64,000 nt of DNA from Leptolyngbya sp. SIO1E4 (GCA_010672825.2 JAAHFU020000002.1:124001-188000); one strand, 5' to 3'; counted from the first letter of the stretch, positions 7,500 through 17,415 are shown. Translations and numbers: made by a program. Notes: generated by a model not told the origin, from the letters alone.

Positions 7500-8693
7500 T
7501 TATCCCATTGACACCACAACTGTTTCGGACAGGGTTTTGCTAGCGGCAAGAACCTCTGATCGGGCCCACTGATCAACCATCAGAATATCGTCAAGGGTCG
7601 GTTGGGCATTGAGGTCAGTGCGGTGGCGATCACACACCCGCTCAATCACTTTAGGAATTTCTAAAAACTGAATCTTTTCATCCAGGAATAGGGCAACTGC
7701 CTGTTCATTCGCTGCATTCAACACGGCTGTCATGGTGCCTCCAGCCCGTCCGACAGCATAGGCGATTTCCATACAGGGATACTTGCTGTGGTCAGGGTCG
7801 CGGAAGGTGAGTGTCCCGGCTTTCACCAAATCTAGGGGTTCCCAATCGGTGTAGATGCGATCGGGCCAAGAGATAGCGTACAGCAGCGGTAGACGCATAT
7901 CAGGCCAGCCCAGTTGAGCCAGCATTGAGGTATCTTGCAGCTCGATGAGGGAATGAATAATGCTCTGAGGATGGATAACGATATCGATATGGTCATAGTC
8001 CAGCCCAAATAGATAATGGGCCTCAATCACCTCAAGCCCTTTGTTCATCAGCGTGGCAGAGTCTACAGTGATTTTACGACCCATGCTCCAGTTAGGGTGC
8101 TTGAGCGCGTCAGCGACCTTAACCTGAGGGAGCTTTTCCACGGGCCAATCGCGGAAGGCACCCCCAGAAGCCGTGAGTAAAATGCGCCGCAGCCCGCCTT
8201 CGGGTACGCCCTGCAAACATTGAAAAATGGCTGAATGTTCAGAGTCAGCGGGCAGTAACTTCACGCCGTGCTTTGCCACTAGAGGCAGGACCACAGGCCC
8301 ACCCGCAATCAGGGTTTCTTTATTGGCAAGCGCAATGTCTTTCCCAGCTTCAATGGCGGCCAACGTCGGTAAAAGACCTGCACAGCCGACGATGCCGGTG
8401 ACGACGGCCTCTGCATCTCCATAGCGAGCTACCTCTGCGACCCCCTCGACCCCCGCCAGAATTTGGGGCTGCGGATCAACCGCTGCAAGGGCTGCTTTCA
8501 GAGATTCGAGCCTACTTTCATCGGCAATCGCCACAATTTCAGGTTTGAACTGGCGCACCTGTTGAGCGAGGAGTTCGACGTTACGTCCAGCTGCGATCCC
8601 CACTAAGCGAAAATCTTCGGGGTGAGATTCCAGAATGTCTATGGTTTGGGTGCCAATGGAGCCGGTGGAGCCGAGCAGAGTGATTGCTTTCAC
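7500..8693 (-). CDS. dxr: 1-deoxy-D-xylulose-5-phosphate reductoisomerase
   Basis: A 397-residue enzyme of the MEP pathway. It rearranges and reduces DXP to 2-C-methyl-D-erythritol 4-phosphate with NADPH and a divalent metal. The N-terminal nucleotide motif [13 protein letters not shown] is at residues 8-20. The NKETLIAGG segment, the metal and substrate motif [15 protein letters not shown], the flexible-loop region [10 protein letters not shown] and the [28 protein letters not shown] block are all intact. The C-terminal helical domain is present. Length fits the family (about 390-400). ATG opens the frame. This is the cell's entry into carotenoid, phytol and quinone side-chain synthesis, known to be cytosolic in cyanobacteria. 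Confidence 0.97.
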   Translation of the reverse strand: MKAITLLGSTGSIGTQTIDILESHPEDFRLVGIAAGRNVELLAQQVRQFKPEIVAIADESRLESLKAALAAVDPQPQILAGVEGVAEVARYGDAEAVVTGIVGCAGLLPTLAAIEAGKDIALANKETLIAGGPVVLPLVAKHGVKLLPADSEHSAIFQCLQGVPEGGLRRILLTASGGAFRDWPVEKLPQVKVADALKHPNWSMGRKITVDSATLMNKGLEVIEAHYLFGLDYDHIDIVIHPQSIIHSLIELQDTSMLAQLGWPDMRLPLLYAISWPDRIYTDWEPLDLVKAGTLTFRDPDHSKYPCMEIAYAVGRAGGTMTAVLNAANEQAVALFLDEKIQFLEIPKVIERVCDRHRTDLNAQPTLDDILMVDQWARSEVLAASKTLSETVVVSMG

Positions 8694-8970
8694 GGTCTTT
8701 CCAGGGTGCAGGTCATCTCCAATTTACAGTTTCCTGGTCTTTGTCCGTAACCGATATTTCCAGAAATGCCCGTTTGTCGAACCTCTAGCGGGAAAACCTT
8801 TTTGGCTGTGGGTGTGCAATCCTTCCGGTGGATTGTGCATAACTCAGGAGACATTGCACAACTCACGTTCTCAAAGATGATTGATGAAATAGGTGCGATC
8901 GCGAATCGCTAAACTATCAACGTTGTAGTAGTCCCGATGTTGTGTAGCCACTCTGTGATTCAGATCCTCA

Positions 8971-9498
8971 ATGCCCCTTCGCGTTTTTGTCCGAAAACCC
9001 ACGACAGAAGATGCTCAAGAACTACTGGCTCTTCACCAAAATAGCCAGGTATTTCATTTTCCCTGGGTGTCTCCTCCCTTAGATGAAGCAGGCTGCAAAG
9101 CCTATATCCAGCGATGCCAAAACGAAGACTTTGAAGGACTACTAATTTGCCATTTAAAAAGTCATGAAATTATTGGGGTCGCTAATTTTAGCCAAATCTT
9201 TTATCGAGCCTTTCAAAATGCTTACCTAGGTTATTATGTGAACGCTAAATTCGCAGGTCAAGGCTTCATGCTAGAAGGGGTGCGTTTAGCCATTGATCAT
9301 GCTTTCAATCCCCTGGGTTTACATCGAGTTGAAGCCAACATCCAACCTGAAAACCAAGCCTCTATTAATTTGGTCAAGCGATTAGGGTTCACGAAAGAGG
9401 GGTTCTCTCGGCGATACCTCAAAATTAATGGAGAGTGGTGCGATCATGAACGCTGGGCTTTAATCGTTGAAGACTGGGGACAAAGTTTTACCGACTGA
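8971..9498 (+). CDS. GNAT acetyltransferase, RimJ-like
   Basis: A 175-residue single-domain GNAT protein. It shows the RimJ/RimL subgroup layout: an N-terminal VRKPTTEDAQELLALHQNS strand-helix, IGVANFSQIFYRAFQNAYLGYYVNAKFAGQGFMLEGVRLAIDHAF (acetyl-CoA binding region), then LGLHRVEANIQPENQASINLVKRLGFTKEGFSRRYLKINGEWCDHERWAL. The LxRxEAxxxPxNxxSxxLxxxxGFxxEG motif is diagnostic. RimJ acetylates the N-terminus of ribosomal protein S5, but many paralogues act on other amines, so the substrate is inferred only at family level. ATG at 8971. It is monocistronic and divergent from dxr. Confidence 0.85.
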   Translation: MPLRVFVRKPTTEDAQELLALHQNSQVFHFPWVSPPLDEAGCKAYIQRCQNEDFEGLLICHLKSHEIIGVANFSQIFYRAFQNAYLGYYVNAKFAGQGFMLEGVRLAIDHAFNPLGLHRVEANIQPENQASINLVKRLGFTKEGFSRRYLKINGEWCDHERWALIVEDWGQSFTD

Positions 9499-9914
9499 CA
9501 CGTCAACAGAGTCAGACGTGAGAGGCAGATTTGCAGGGATGTCGGTTGGCTACCTGGTTCAAACGAACCCTCCCAACAGCTAAAATTGGTATGACCTAAG
9601 GGGTTGTATAAGCATAAAAAGGAGGAAACCCCAGTGCTGCTTACCCCCTGTTAATCAGAGGTGTCACGGATTCGTCACTTTTTTTTAATATGCTAAGCAA
9701 GAGCGGTGCGTGCTATCAGCCCGTAGACGCTTAAGCGCATCTTTTTCTGGACTGTCTACAAAACTAGGGGTGCTGGTAGATAGTTCAGCCTGGCAGAAGA
9801 GCATTTTGTGTTGTCGTTGATTGCGTTGTCGTCAGTTGCGAACACTCCGCTCCTAGCTTGAAAGGCTCGAAGCAACGTCTTAAAACCCGTGAATACGCTG
9901 ACGAATCCTCACTA
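9499..9914. other. Intergenic gap upstream of tandem kinases
   Basis: About 0.4 kb between the acetyltransferase and the first kinase. A small stem CACGTC/GACGTG (9499-9520) sits directly after the acetyltransferase stop but lacks a T-tract. GGTTC/GAACC occurs near 9557-9571 but does not belong to a tRNA. A run of T (near 9680) precedes AATATGCTAA. It holds no gene. Confidence 0.4.
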
Positions 9915-11804
9915 ATGATAACGATTCCCTTCCTCTCCAAAAAAGTACCCAGCACTCAGACTTCTACTACCCCTTTGCTGGCCCCAGCAGGCTTGAGAGA
10001 TTGGTTCAAGCATTTGTCACTGGGCCGAAAAATGCTGGCGGGATATGGGGTCGCATTCACTGTCACAATTGCGGGCATCATGACCGGCTTTGCGCTCTCC
10101 GAACAAGCTGAAGAAAAAGCGCTGGCCATTCAAGCTGAGGCCATCGAAGATGTGGAGAATGTTGCCAAGCTCCAAGATAGTGTGCTCAGGGTAGTCTTCC
10201 ACAGCCAATCCATCTTGAATCAGCTAGATGCTTCTGAAGAAGCGTCAGTGGAACAGTTTCAGGTAAAGCTTGCCAACTTTGTAGAAGAGGTCAGGACATT
10301 TCAAAGAAGCTGGGAAGATTTCAGAGAATCAGATGAGTTCGCCGAAGGTGAGGGTGAAGCTGAGGCTGATGAACTTGCTGGCGTTACCGAAAATGAAGCG
10401 GCGATCGCGGCTGATATTCTGCAAGCTCATGAAGCTTCTGTCCACGACTATCTCCAACAGGTTGATCAGCTTTTTCGGCAAGGGGATCTCTCTGTGCTCA
10501 CACCGGAGCAAATTCCCATAGCGCAGACAACGCTGATGGACTTAAAACAAAGTGATTTCATTAGAGAGTTAGACCGTTTTCTCGAAAAAACTACCGCCCT
10601 TGCAGCTGCAACCGAAGAAGAACAGCTAGAGGCTACTGCCGTATTGCGGCAAGCGTCCGTCACCCAAAGACGACTCACAGTAGGGAGTATCGTGCTCTCT
10701 GGCATGATGGGGTTATTGCTGATGCGGATGCTGAGTCGGGCGATTCTTCGTCCTCTCCGAGAGATCACGCAAGTAACCCAAAAGTCTGCCCAAACTGCCA
10801 ATTTTGACCTGCAGGTCTCTGTGAAGAGCCGTGATGAAGTCGGTGTTTTAGGTCAAAACTTTAATGTGTATATGCAGTTTGTTCGACAGCTGTTAGCGCA
10901 ACAGAAAACTACAAACCAGGAACTCCAAACTGCACTAGAAGACCTGCATCGTACCCAAGCCCAGATGGTGCAGGGTGAGAAAATGTCTAGCCTGGGGCAA
11001 TTAGTGGCTGGGGTTGCCCACGAGATCAATAATCCCGTCAACTTTATCCATGGCAACCTGACCCACGTTCAAGAATACGCCCAAGATTTGTTGGGACTGT
11101 TGCAGATGTATCGACATCACTACCCCCAACCAGCTGCAGAAATTCAAGCTGCAGCTGAGGCCATGGAGTTGGATTTTATTCAAGATGATCTGCCTAAAAC
11201 CCTATCTTCCATGAAGCTAGGTACCAGCCGTATTCGGGAAATTGTGCTGTCGCTGCGCAATTTCTCTCGGCTGGATGAATCTGAAATCAAACCGGTGAAT
11301 CTTCATCAAGGGCTAGATAGCACCCTCGTCATTTTGAATCATCGGCTCAAAGCAGGTGCCGCACGACCCCCAATCCAGGTGATTCGAGAGTATGGGGCGC
11401 TTCCCCTGGTAGAGTGCTATGCAGGTCTGCTGAATCAGGTCTTTATGAATCTCCTCTCCAATGCTGTGGATGCCTTGGACGAAGGGATGAAGGCGCGATC
11501 GCTCCAAGCGCGTCAAGGAAATTCGGGTCAGATCACCCTGCGAACCTCCCTGATCAAGGACGAGTGGGTGCAAATTGAGATCGCAGACAACGGCCCAGGG
11601 ATCTCGTCAGACATCCAGTCGCGCATTTTCGATCCGTTCTTCACAACGAAAGGACTAGGTAAGGGCACGGGGATGGGGCTCTCCATCAGCCATCAGATTG
11701 TGACTGAGAAGCATCATGGCCAATTAGAGTGCTGTTCTACCGTTGGTCAGGGAACAGAATTTGTGATTCGACTGCCTCTTAGGCAAAATAGTTTCGACGA
11801 TTGA
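9915..11804 (+). CDS. Membrane sensor histidine kinase with HAMP domain
   Basis: A 629-residue kinase. Membrane spans are at about 41-61 (MLAGYGVAFTVTIAGIMTGFAL) and 256-276, enclosing a periplasmic sensor of about 190 residues. The sensor contains a strongly acidic insert (EFAEGEGEAEADELAGVTENE). A HAMP linker follows (PLREITQVTQKSAQTANFDLQVSVKSRDEVGVLGQNFN), then a short coiled coil, the phospho-acceptor box VAGVAHEINNPVNFIHGN (His369), and the ATPase boxes NLLSNAVDALDEG, ADNGPGIS and GLGKGTGMGLSI. I start at ATG 9915; a longer frame from TTG 9858 adds 19 residues without a ribosome site. The catalytic half (10950-11804) is nearly identical to that of the next gene. No response regulator is adjacent. 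The signal is unknown. Confidence 0.9.
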   Translation: MITIPFLSKKVPSTQTSTTPLLAPAGLRDWFKHLSLGRKMLAGYGVAFTVTIAGIMTGFALSEQAEEKALAIQAEAIEDVENVAKLQDSVLRVVFHSQSILNQLDASEEASVEQFQVKLANFVEEVRTFQRSWEDFRESDEFAEGEGEAEADELAGVTENEAAIAADILQAHEASVHDYLQQVDQLFRQGDLSVLTPEQIPIAQTTLMDLKQSDFIRELDRFLEKTTALAAATEEEQLEATAVLRQASVTQRRLTVGSIVLSGMMGLLLMRMLSRAILRPLREITQVTQKSAQTANFDLQVSVKSRDEVGVLGQNFNVYMQFVRQLLAQQKTTNQELQTALEDLHRTQAQMVQGEKMSSLGQLVAGVAHEINNPVNFIHGNLTHVQEYAQDLLGLLQMYRHHYPQPAAEIQAAAEAMELDFIQDDLPKTLSSMKLGTSRIREIVLSLRNFSRLDESEIKPVNLHQGLDSTLVILNHRLKAGAARPPIQVIREYGALPLVECYAGLLNQVFMNLLSNAVDALDEGMKARSLQARQGNSGQITLRTSLIKDEWVQIEIADNGPGISSDIQSRIFDPFFTTKGLGKGTGMGLSISHQIVTEKHHGQLECCSTVGQGTEFVIRLPLRQNSFDD

Positions 11805-12043
11805 TGCTACCAATTAGGCACTATTTCGGATAAAGAATTTCATTCCTTTATCGCGCTTGAAGCCATCCTACTGATTTTTACGTAAGTTCTGAAAATGTGA
11901 TGTTACCGACTTTCTCAGCTCAGCGAGATGCGGGCAAAAGTCTTGAAGAAATCAAGCAAGGCTGTAGAGCTTTGCTAAAGTAATTATATGTATCTAGAGT
12001 CTCTCTGAACAAGCGGGAACGCTAGCTAAGAACGGCATCCAAA

Positions 12044-13786
12044 ATGATTCATTTTGGCGTAAATAAATATAGCTTTATGAAACTGCTGACCTTTCCTCAA
12101 AGGCAGAAGCGAGCAAGAAAAAGATTCAAGCTAGCAACTCTGCTTAACCAATCCTTGTTGCTAAAGCAATGGACTTCTCCACAACGCTTTAAGCTTATTC
12201 GATATTTTTCACTCGCTAGTTTGAGTGCATTTGTTATAGCAACCGCTTTGATCGCCTTTGTTAATCGTCAACGGGAGGTGCGTAACCTCGTGATATTTGC
12301 GGAAGAAAACAACGTTGCGCTAACGCAGATCTTCTCCAATACGCTATGGCAAGAGTATGGATCCTTTCTGTCTTCGACCCAGGCTCTCAGTAATGATGAA
12401 TTGGCAACAGATCCTAGAATTGAGCGGCTCTATGAAGCGGTTCTAACCCAATTTGAAGGCTTGTCGGTTGCTAAAGTCAAAGTTTATGACTTGCAAGGGC
12501 GCACTGTTTTCTCAACCGATTTATCTCAAATTGGGGAAAATAAGCGTCAATCATCGGGCTTTTTAACTGCCAGGTCAGGCCAAGTGCTGAGTCAATTGGG
12601 GCATCGAGATACCTTTGAAGCATTACAAAGCACTTTAGAAGATCGTCATTTACTCTCCAGTTACATTCCTATTCGTGGAGCAAGTGGAGATATTTCCGGG
12701 GTCTTTGAACTCTATACCGACGTCACGCCTTTGCTGCAGCACATTAATCAAACCCAACGTGACATTATTCTGGGAAGCTTCCTGATTTTAGCTGCGCTCT
12801 ATGGTGCTCTATTTCTCTTGATTCAGAGGGCAGATACTTTATTAAGAAAGCAATACCAGCAACTGCAAAAATCTGAAGGTCGATACCGAGATCAAGCTAG
12901 AGAGCTCAAGCAAGTTTTGACTGAACTTCGACAGACCCAAGCGCAGGTGGTTCAAAGTGAGAAAATGTCTAGCCTAGGGCAATTAGTGGCTGGGGTTGCC
13001 CACGAGATTAATAATCCCGTCAACTTTATCCATGGCAACCTGGCCCACGTTCAAGAATACGCTCAAGATTTGTTGGGGCTGCTGCAAATGTATCGGCACC
13101 ACTACCCCCAGCCAGCTGCAGAAATTCAAGCGGCCGCTGAGGTCATAGAGTTGGATTTCATTCAAGATGATCTGCCTAAAACCCTATCTTCCATGAAGCT
13201 AGGCACCAGCCGTATTTGCGAAATTGTGCTGTCGCTGCGCAATTTCTCTCGGCTGGATGAATCTGAAATCAAACCGGTGAATCTTCACGAAGGGCTAGAT
13301 AGCACCCTCGTCATTTTGAATCATCGGCTCAAAGCAGGTGCCGCACGACCCGCAATCCAGGTGATTCGAGAGTATGGGGTGCTCCCCCCAGTAGAGTGCT
13401 ATGCAGGTCTGCTGAATCAGGTCTTTATGAATCTCCTCTCCAATGCTGTGGATGCCTTGGACGAAGGGATGAAGGCGCGATCGCTCCAAGCGCGTCAAGA
13501 AAATCCGGGTCAGATCACGCTGCGAACCTCCCTGATCAAGGACGAGTGGGTGCAAATTGCGATCGCAGACAACGGCCCAGGGATCTCGTCAGACCTCCAG
13601 TCGCGCATTTTCGATCCGTTCTTCACAACGAAAGGACTGGGTAAGGGCACGGGGATGGGGCTCTCCATCAGCCATCAGATTGTGACTGAGAAGCATCATG
13701 GCCAGTTAGAGTGCTGTTCTACCCCTGGCCAGGGAACAGAATTTGTGATTCGACTTCCTCTTAGACAAGACAGTTTCGATCAGTGA
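12044..13786 (+). CDS. Membrane sensor histidine kinase, paralogue of preceding gene
   Basis: A 580-residue kinase with a basic N-terminus, a membrane span at about 55-76 (FSLASLSAFVIATALIAFVN) and a second span around 244-263 (IILGSFLILAALYGALFLLI). Between them is an extracytoplasmic domain. It contains AKVKVYDLQGRTVFSTDLSQIGENKRQSSGFLTAR and SSYIPIRGASGDISGVFELYTDVTPL, which resemble a Cache-type sensor. There is no HAMP signature; a coiled coil leads to the same catalytic core as the upstream gene, with His320 in VAGVAHEINNP, NLLSNAVDAL, ADNGPGIS and GLGKGTGMGLSI. From about 12932 to 13786 it aligns with 10950-11804 without gaps. One change is CEIV for REIV near the core. The signal and partner regulator are unknown. 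Confidence 0.9.
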   Translation: MIHFGVNKYSFMKLLTFPQRQKRARKRFKLATLLNQSLLLKQWTSPQRFKLIRYFSLASLSAFVIATALIAFVNRQREVRNLVIFAEENNVALTQIFSNTLWQEYGSFLSSTQALSNDELATDPRIERLYEAVLTQFEGLSVAKVKVYDLQGRTVFSTDLSQIGENKRQSSGFLTARSGQVLSQLGHRDTFEALQSTLEDRHLLSSYIPIRGASGDISGVFELYTDVTPLLQHINQTQRDIILGSFLILAALYGALFLLIQRADTLLRKQYQQLQKSEGRYRDQARELKQVLTELRQTQAQVVQSEKMSSLGQLVAGVAHEINNPVNFIHGNLAHVQEYAQDLLGLLQMYRHHYPQPAAEIQAAAEVIELDFIQDDLPKTLSSMKLGTSRICEIVLSLRNFSRLDESEIKPVNLHEGLDSTLVILNHRLKAGAARPAIQVIREYGVLPPVECYAGLLNQVFMNLLSNAVDALDEGMKARSLQARQENPGQITLRTSLIKDEWVQIAIADNGPGISSDLQSRIFDPFFTTKGLGKGTGMGLSISHQIVTEKHHGQLECCSTPGQGTEFVIRLPLRQDSFDQ

Positions 13787-13954
13787 TGCTATCAATGGAA
13801 GGGCAATAGCCCTCCAAAATCACTCATATGCTCGTATATGGGTGTTCTGTCCTACAAGAATTGATACTGCAAAATAACCCCCCCTGCTGAAACTTGCTAC
13901 TATCCGGTAGGCTAGTTTCACTATTTCTTAAGGTTGTTCGAAAGCGTTCAGTTT

Positions 13955-16900
13955 ATGGATACCCCTACGTCATCCCTTGTAGCCCTGACGGATCGGCTCA
14001 CCGAGTACTATCGTCAGGTCAAAGTTTTGATTTTGACCCGTCAACATCCAGTGAGTGGCCTGTTGCCTGCAAGCACAGCTGTGACCACTCACGGCGACTA
14101 CACGGATGCTTGGGTGCGAGACAACGTCTACAGCATTCTGGCGGTTTGGGGGCTAGCCTTGGCCTATCGCAAGGTTGACGAAAATCAGGGGCGCACCTAT
14201 GAGCTAGAGCAAAGCGTCGTTAAGCTCATGCGGGGGTTGCTCTCTGCCATGATGCAGCAGGCTCATAAGGTAGAGCACTTTAAAGACTCTCAAGATCCCT
14301 TAGAGGCACTCCATGCCAAATACGACACGGCTACTGGCAACGCAGTCGTGAAGGATGATGAGTGGGGCCATTTACAGCTAGATGCAACGTCTGTATTTCT
14401 GCTGATGTTGGCTCAGATGACTGCTTCTGGTTTGCAAATTGTCTTTACTCTGGATGAGGTCAATTTCGTCCAAAACTTGGTCTATTACATCGGTCGCGCC
14501 TATCGCACCCCAGACTATGGCATTTGGGAACGAGGCAACAAGCTGAATCACGGTAAACCGGAACTGAATGCAAGTTCCGTCGGGATGGCTAAGGCCGCTT
14601 TGGAAGCCATGGACGGATTTAATCTGTTTGGTGTGCGAGGGGGCCAAGCCTCCGTTGTACATGTATTACCCGATGAAATTTCCCGTGCCCGCATTACGTT
14701 AGAGTCTTTGCTGCCGCGAGAGTCAGGCTCCAAAGAGGCAGATGCATCGGTGCTCAGCGTCATCAGCTATCCGGCGTTTGCCATTGAAGATGCCGACCTA
14801 GTGCAGCGCACATCTCAGAAAATCATCGACAAGCTGCAAGGGCGCTACGGCTGTAAGCGGTTTTTGCGCGACGGTCACCAGACCGTCATCGAAGATACCA
14901 CCCGGTTGCATTACAAGCCTGAGGAACTGCAGCAATTTGAACACATTGAGTGTGAATGGCCGCTGTTTTTTACCTATTTGTATCTGGATGCGCTGTTCAA
15001 AAACGATGGGGCAGCCATTCAGTTTTATGGTCAGCGATTAGCCGCGATCGCAGTTCAGCAAGACGGGTTTCATCTTCTTCCAGAACTGTATTACGTGCCT
15101 GAGGCGGCGATCGCGGCAGAACGTGAAATCCCCTACAGCCAAGACCGCTTACCCAATGAAAACATTCCGCTGATTTGGGCCCAAAGCCTCTTTATCCTTG
15201 GGCAACTGGTAGACGATGGGTTAGTGACACTGGGGGATATTGACCCCCTCGGACGACACCTACGGGTCGGGAAACCGCGGCAGTCTACTGTGCAAATTGC
15301 GCTGCTTGCCGAGAATGAAGCCTTGCAGAAGAAGCTGGCGACCTACGGGATTGAGACCCAAATTCCAGAACAAATAGACCCCATTGGGGTTTATCCCTCT
15401 GGAGAACTCTCTGCGGTCTATGCTCAGATTGGCCGTAACGACAAGCTAGACCTCAGTGGTCGCCCGATTCGGCGCTTGCGCAGCCTCACCACCTCCCGTG
15501 CTTTTCGCATTCAGGGAGAGACGGTCGTATTCCTCCCGTCTTTTCTAGATCCCCAGAAGTTTTACATCACTCTGGACTACCACTTCCTGGTCGCCCAAAT
15601 CCGCAGTGAACTTGCCTACATTCACTATCACTGGAACGCACCTGGGCGCCCCACCATGACCCTGCTGCTGACCCAAGAAATGTTTGAATTGGGCCATCGT
15701 CCCATCCACGAATCCCCCCTGCTGCAGCTCATACAAGAGCTGAAATCAGGGGAGTGTGGTGGGGTGCCGGTATCCCTGGGACCCCTCTATCAACTCTTGC
15801 TGACGGCGGGCACAGAGCGCATTGATGACATTGGCCTCTACGCCTTCAGCAAAAACCAGTTGCGCTACATTCCCCAAATTTCTGCCTACTTATCTATGGT
15901 GCCAGAGCAGACCCAGCCATTGACGGTTTGGCAGGTCTTTAAGATTGAGCGGCAAACGGACGTTAACCAACTCATTAACAACCTTAAATTCTCGATCAAC
16001 CTCTACGAGCAAATCGAAATTTTGGCCCGACTTTGCACCCTCAAGAGCGTTTCCTTTGACACTGGGTTAGGGCAACCCGAGCGGACTGTTACCGTGGCGG
16101 ACTTGTTAGAAGAGGTCTACCTCAAAGCCGGTAAGGCAGAACAGTGGCAAATTATCCGTCGGGCCGCTGGGCTGCTGGGCAAAATGGATGTCAACCTGTC
16201 AGATGCCGTTGCAGAACTGCTAGTGCGACAAAAATACGTCACTGTGGGCAAAGCGTACAGCGATGACTCGTTGATTCGAGATCCCATGCCCCATTCCGAA
16301 GTCATGGAGAAAATCACGCACTATTGCGGAGACGATGAGCGCGATCGCGTTTTAACGCAAGAGATTTTGGTTTATCTGAGTGTTTTTATTAAGGCTGAAC
16401 CCGCTTTGTTTGAAGGGTTGCTGACGCTACGGGTCGGTTACTTAATTCTCTTATTGACGAGTGAGCTCGCGCGGGAGCAAGATATCCCTCGGGATGAAGC
16501 CTACGATCGCCTCACGGCTTTGAGCCCTTACGACGTCAAAATGCGCCTGCGTCAGGTGCTAGCCAGCTATAGCGGATTGAACAAAACCCTCTTTAAGCAG
16601 GAGTCTTTACACGTTAAAGCAAATACCCCGGTGACCTGGGGGGTGGTGCCTGAACAGGTTGATGCAGAGCCCGATACTGAAGATTGGTGGCGTAAACGGC
16701 AAATCGAAGGGGAACTGACCCGATTACCCGAAGATTTTTATCTGCAAGTTTGGGAGATGCTGCACCACTGCAAAGGGGTCATTATTGGCGATAAGCTGGA
16801 TCGTCGAAACCGCATTGATAGCGAGTCAGTGCTCTCAGAGATGACCCCCGGGGAAACGAATTTTGCCCGGCGGCTGGATCACCTGCTCACCAAAATTCAC

Positions 16901-17215
16901 GCGCCTGAATACCGCCATCTCACCACTGAGGCACTGAGGGAATTGGCTGCTATTTTCACGGGCAACCCTGATTTGCAATTCGAGGACTATATTGCCCTGG
17001 ATGTGTTGACCGGACACGCCGTACGCCTGGCTTGGGTGGGCGATCGCCCTGACCGTGTGGGATATTACGAGCAGCAAAAGGCCGCAGCCTGGTCGTCGTT
17101 CTATCAGCGATCGCCAAAAGACTGTGCCCTTTACATCGCAAAAGCCCTACAGTTCCTGTCTGAATTAGCTGAATCTGAGGAAGAAAGTTCTGAAAGTGTC
17201 TCAGAGGTCGCGTAG
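13955..17215 (+). CDS. GH15 / phosphorylase-kinase alpha-beta-like protein
   Basis: A protein of 1086 residues. The N-terminal third has the (alpha/alpha)6-barrel signature of glycoside hydrolase family 15 and of eukaryotic phosphorylase kinase regulatory subunits: PVSGLLPAS, HGDYTDAWVRDNVYSILAVWGLALAY, then DPLEALHAKYDTATGNAVVKDDEWGHLQLDATSVFLLMLAQM, and YGIWERGNKLNHGKPELNASSVGMAKAALEA. The last segments (W-x-x-R-x-N, E-L-N-A-S-S-V-G-M) closely follow the PHKA/PHKB pattern. The C-terminal region is long and mostly helical, with KxRQVLASYSGLN and LPEDFYLQVWEMLHHCKGVIIGDKLDRRN, also phosphorylase-kinase-like. Whether it hydrolyses glucan or is a regulator cannot be read from the sequence. I use ATG 13955; a TTG at 13934 adds seven residues. 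A glycogen-metabolism role is inference. Confidence 0.8.
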   Translation: MDTPTSSLVALTDRLTEYYRQVKVLILTRQHPVSGLLPASTAVTTHGDYTDAWVRDNVYSILAVWGLALAYRKVDENQGRTYELEQSVVKLMRGLLSAMMQQAHKVEHFKDSQDPLEALHAKYDTATGNAVVKDDEWGHLQLDATSVFLLMLAQMTASGLQIVFTLDEVNFVQNLVYYIGRAYRTPDYGIWERGNKLNHGKPELNASSVGMAKAALEAMDGFNLFGVRGGQASVVHVLPDEISRARITLESLLPRESGSKEADASVLSVISYPAFAIEDADLVQRTSQKIIDKLQGRYGCKRFLRDGHQTVIEDTTRLHYKPEELQQFEHIECEWPLFFTYLYLDALFKNDGAAIQFYGQRLAAIAVQQDGFHLLPELYYVPEAAIAAEREIPYSQDRLPNENIPLIWAQSLFILGQLVDDGLVTLGDIDPLGRHLRVGKPRQSTVQIALLAENEALQKKLATYGIETQIPEQIDPIGVYPSGELSAVYAQIGRNDKLDLSGRPIRRLRSLTTSRAFRIQGETVVFLPSFLDPQKFYITLDYHFLVAQIRSELAYIHYHWNAPGRPTMTLLLTQEMFELGHRPIHESPLLQLIQELKSGECGGVPVSLGPLYQLLLTAGTERIDDIGLYAFSKNQLRYIPQISAYLSMVPEQTQPLTVWQVFKIERQTDVNQLINNLKFSINLYEQIEILARLCTLKSVSFDTGLGQPERTVTVADLLEEVYLKAGKAEQWQIIRRAAGLLGKMDVNLSDAVAELLVRQKYVTVGKAYSDDSLIRDPMPHSEVMEKITHYCGDDERDRVLTQEILVYLSVFIKAEPALFEGLLTLRVGYLILLLTSELAREQDIPRDEAYDRLTALSPYDVKMRLRQVLASYSGLNKTLFKQESLHVKANTPVTWGVVPEQVDAEPDTEDWWRKRQIEGELTRLPEDFYLQVWEMLHHCKGVIIGDKLDRRNRIDSESVLSEMTPGETNFARRLDHLLTKIHAPEYRHLTTEALRELAAIFTGNPDLQFEDYIALDVLTGHAVRLAWVGDRPDRVGYYEQQKAAAWSSFYQRSPKDCALYIAKALQFLSELAESEEESSESVSEVA

Positions 17216-17267
17216 GGATACGATCTTGCCACGATCCATGAAAACCGCCGATCATTGGTTGCGCTTT

Positions 17268-17306
17268 GCCAGCAGTGTTGAGGTCTGATGCCTCAACACT
17301 GCTGGC
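17268..17306. terminator. 16-bp perfect hairpin between convergent genes
   Basis: GCCAGCAGTGTTGAGG (17268-17283) pairs perfectly with CCTCAACACTGCTGGC (17291-17306) around a 7-nt loop. It lies between two convergent genes, so it may stop transcription in both directions. The plus strand continues with AGGGGAGG instead of a U-tract, so the mechanism is uncertain. Confidence 0.55.
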
Positions 17307-17415
17307 AGGGGAGGGGAACAGGGCAAAACTGAGCTGCCTATTTGTTTGTGCCCCGGTCATAAACCGGTCACGTTAGAACTTATGGAAAACAGGGGCGCGC
17401 AATTTGGATGATGCG

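Noticed and set aside
9557-9600. Possible tRNA (GGTTCAAACGAACC near 9560)
   Set aside because: It has a T-arm-like stem, but no acceptor, D or anticodon stems fit around it. No tRNA was found in the window.
9858-9914. Extended N-terminus of the first kinase from TTG 9858
   Set aside because: There is no ribosome site and the extra 19 residues look non-conserved. ATG 9915 is preferred, but this is not proven.
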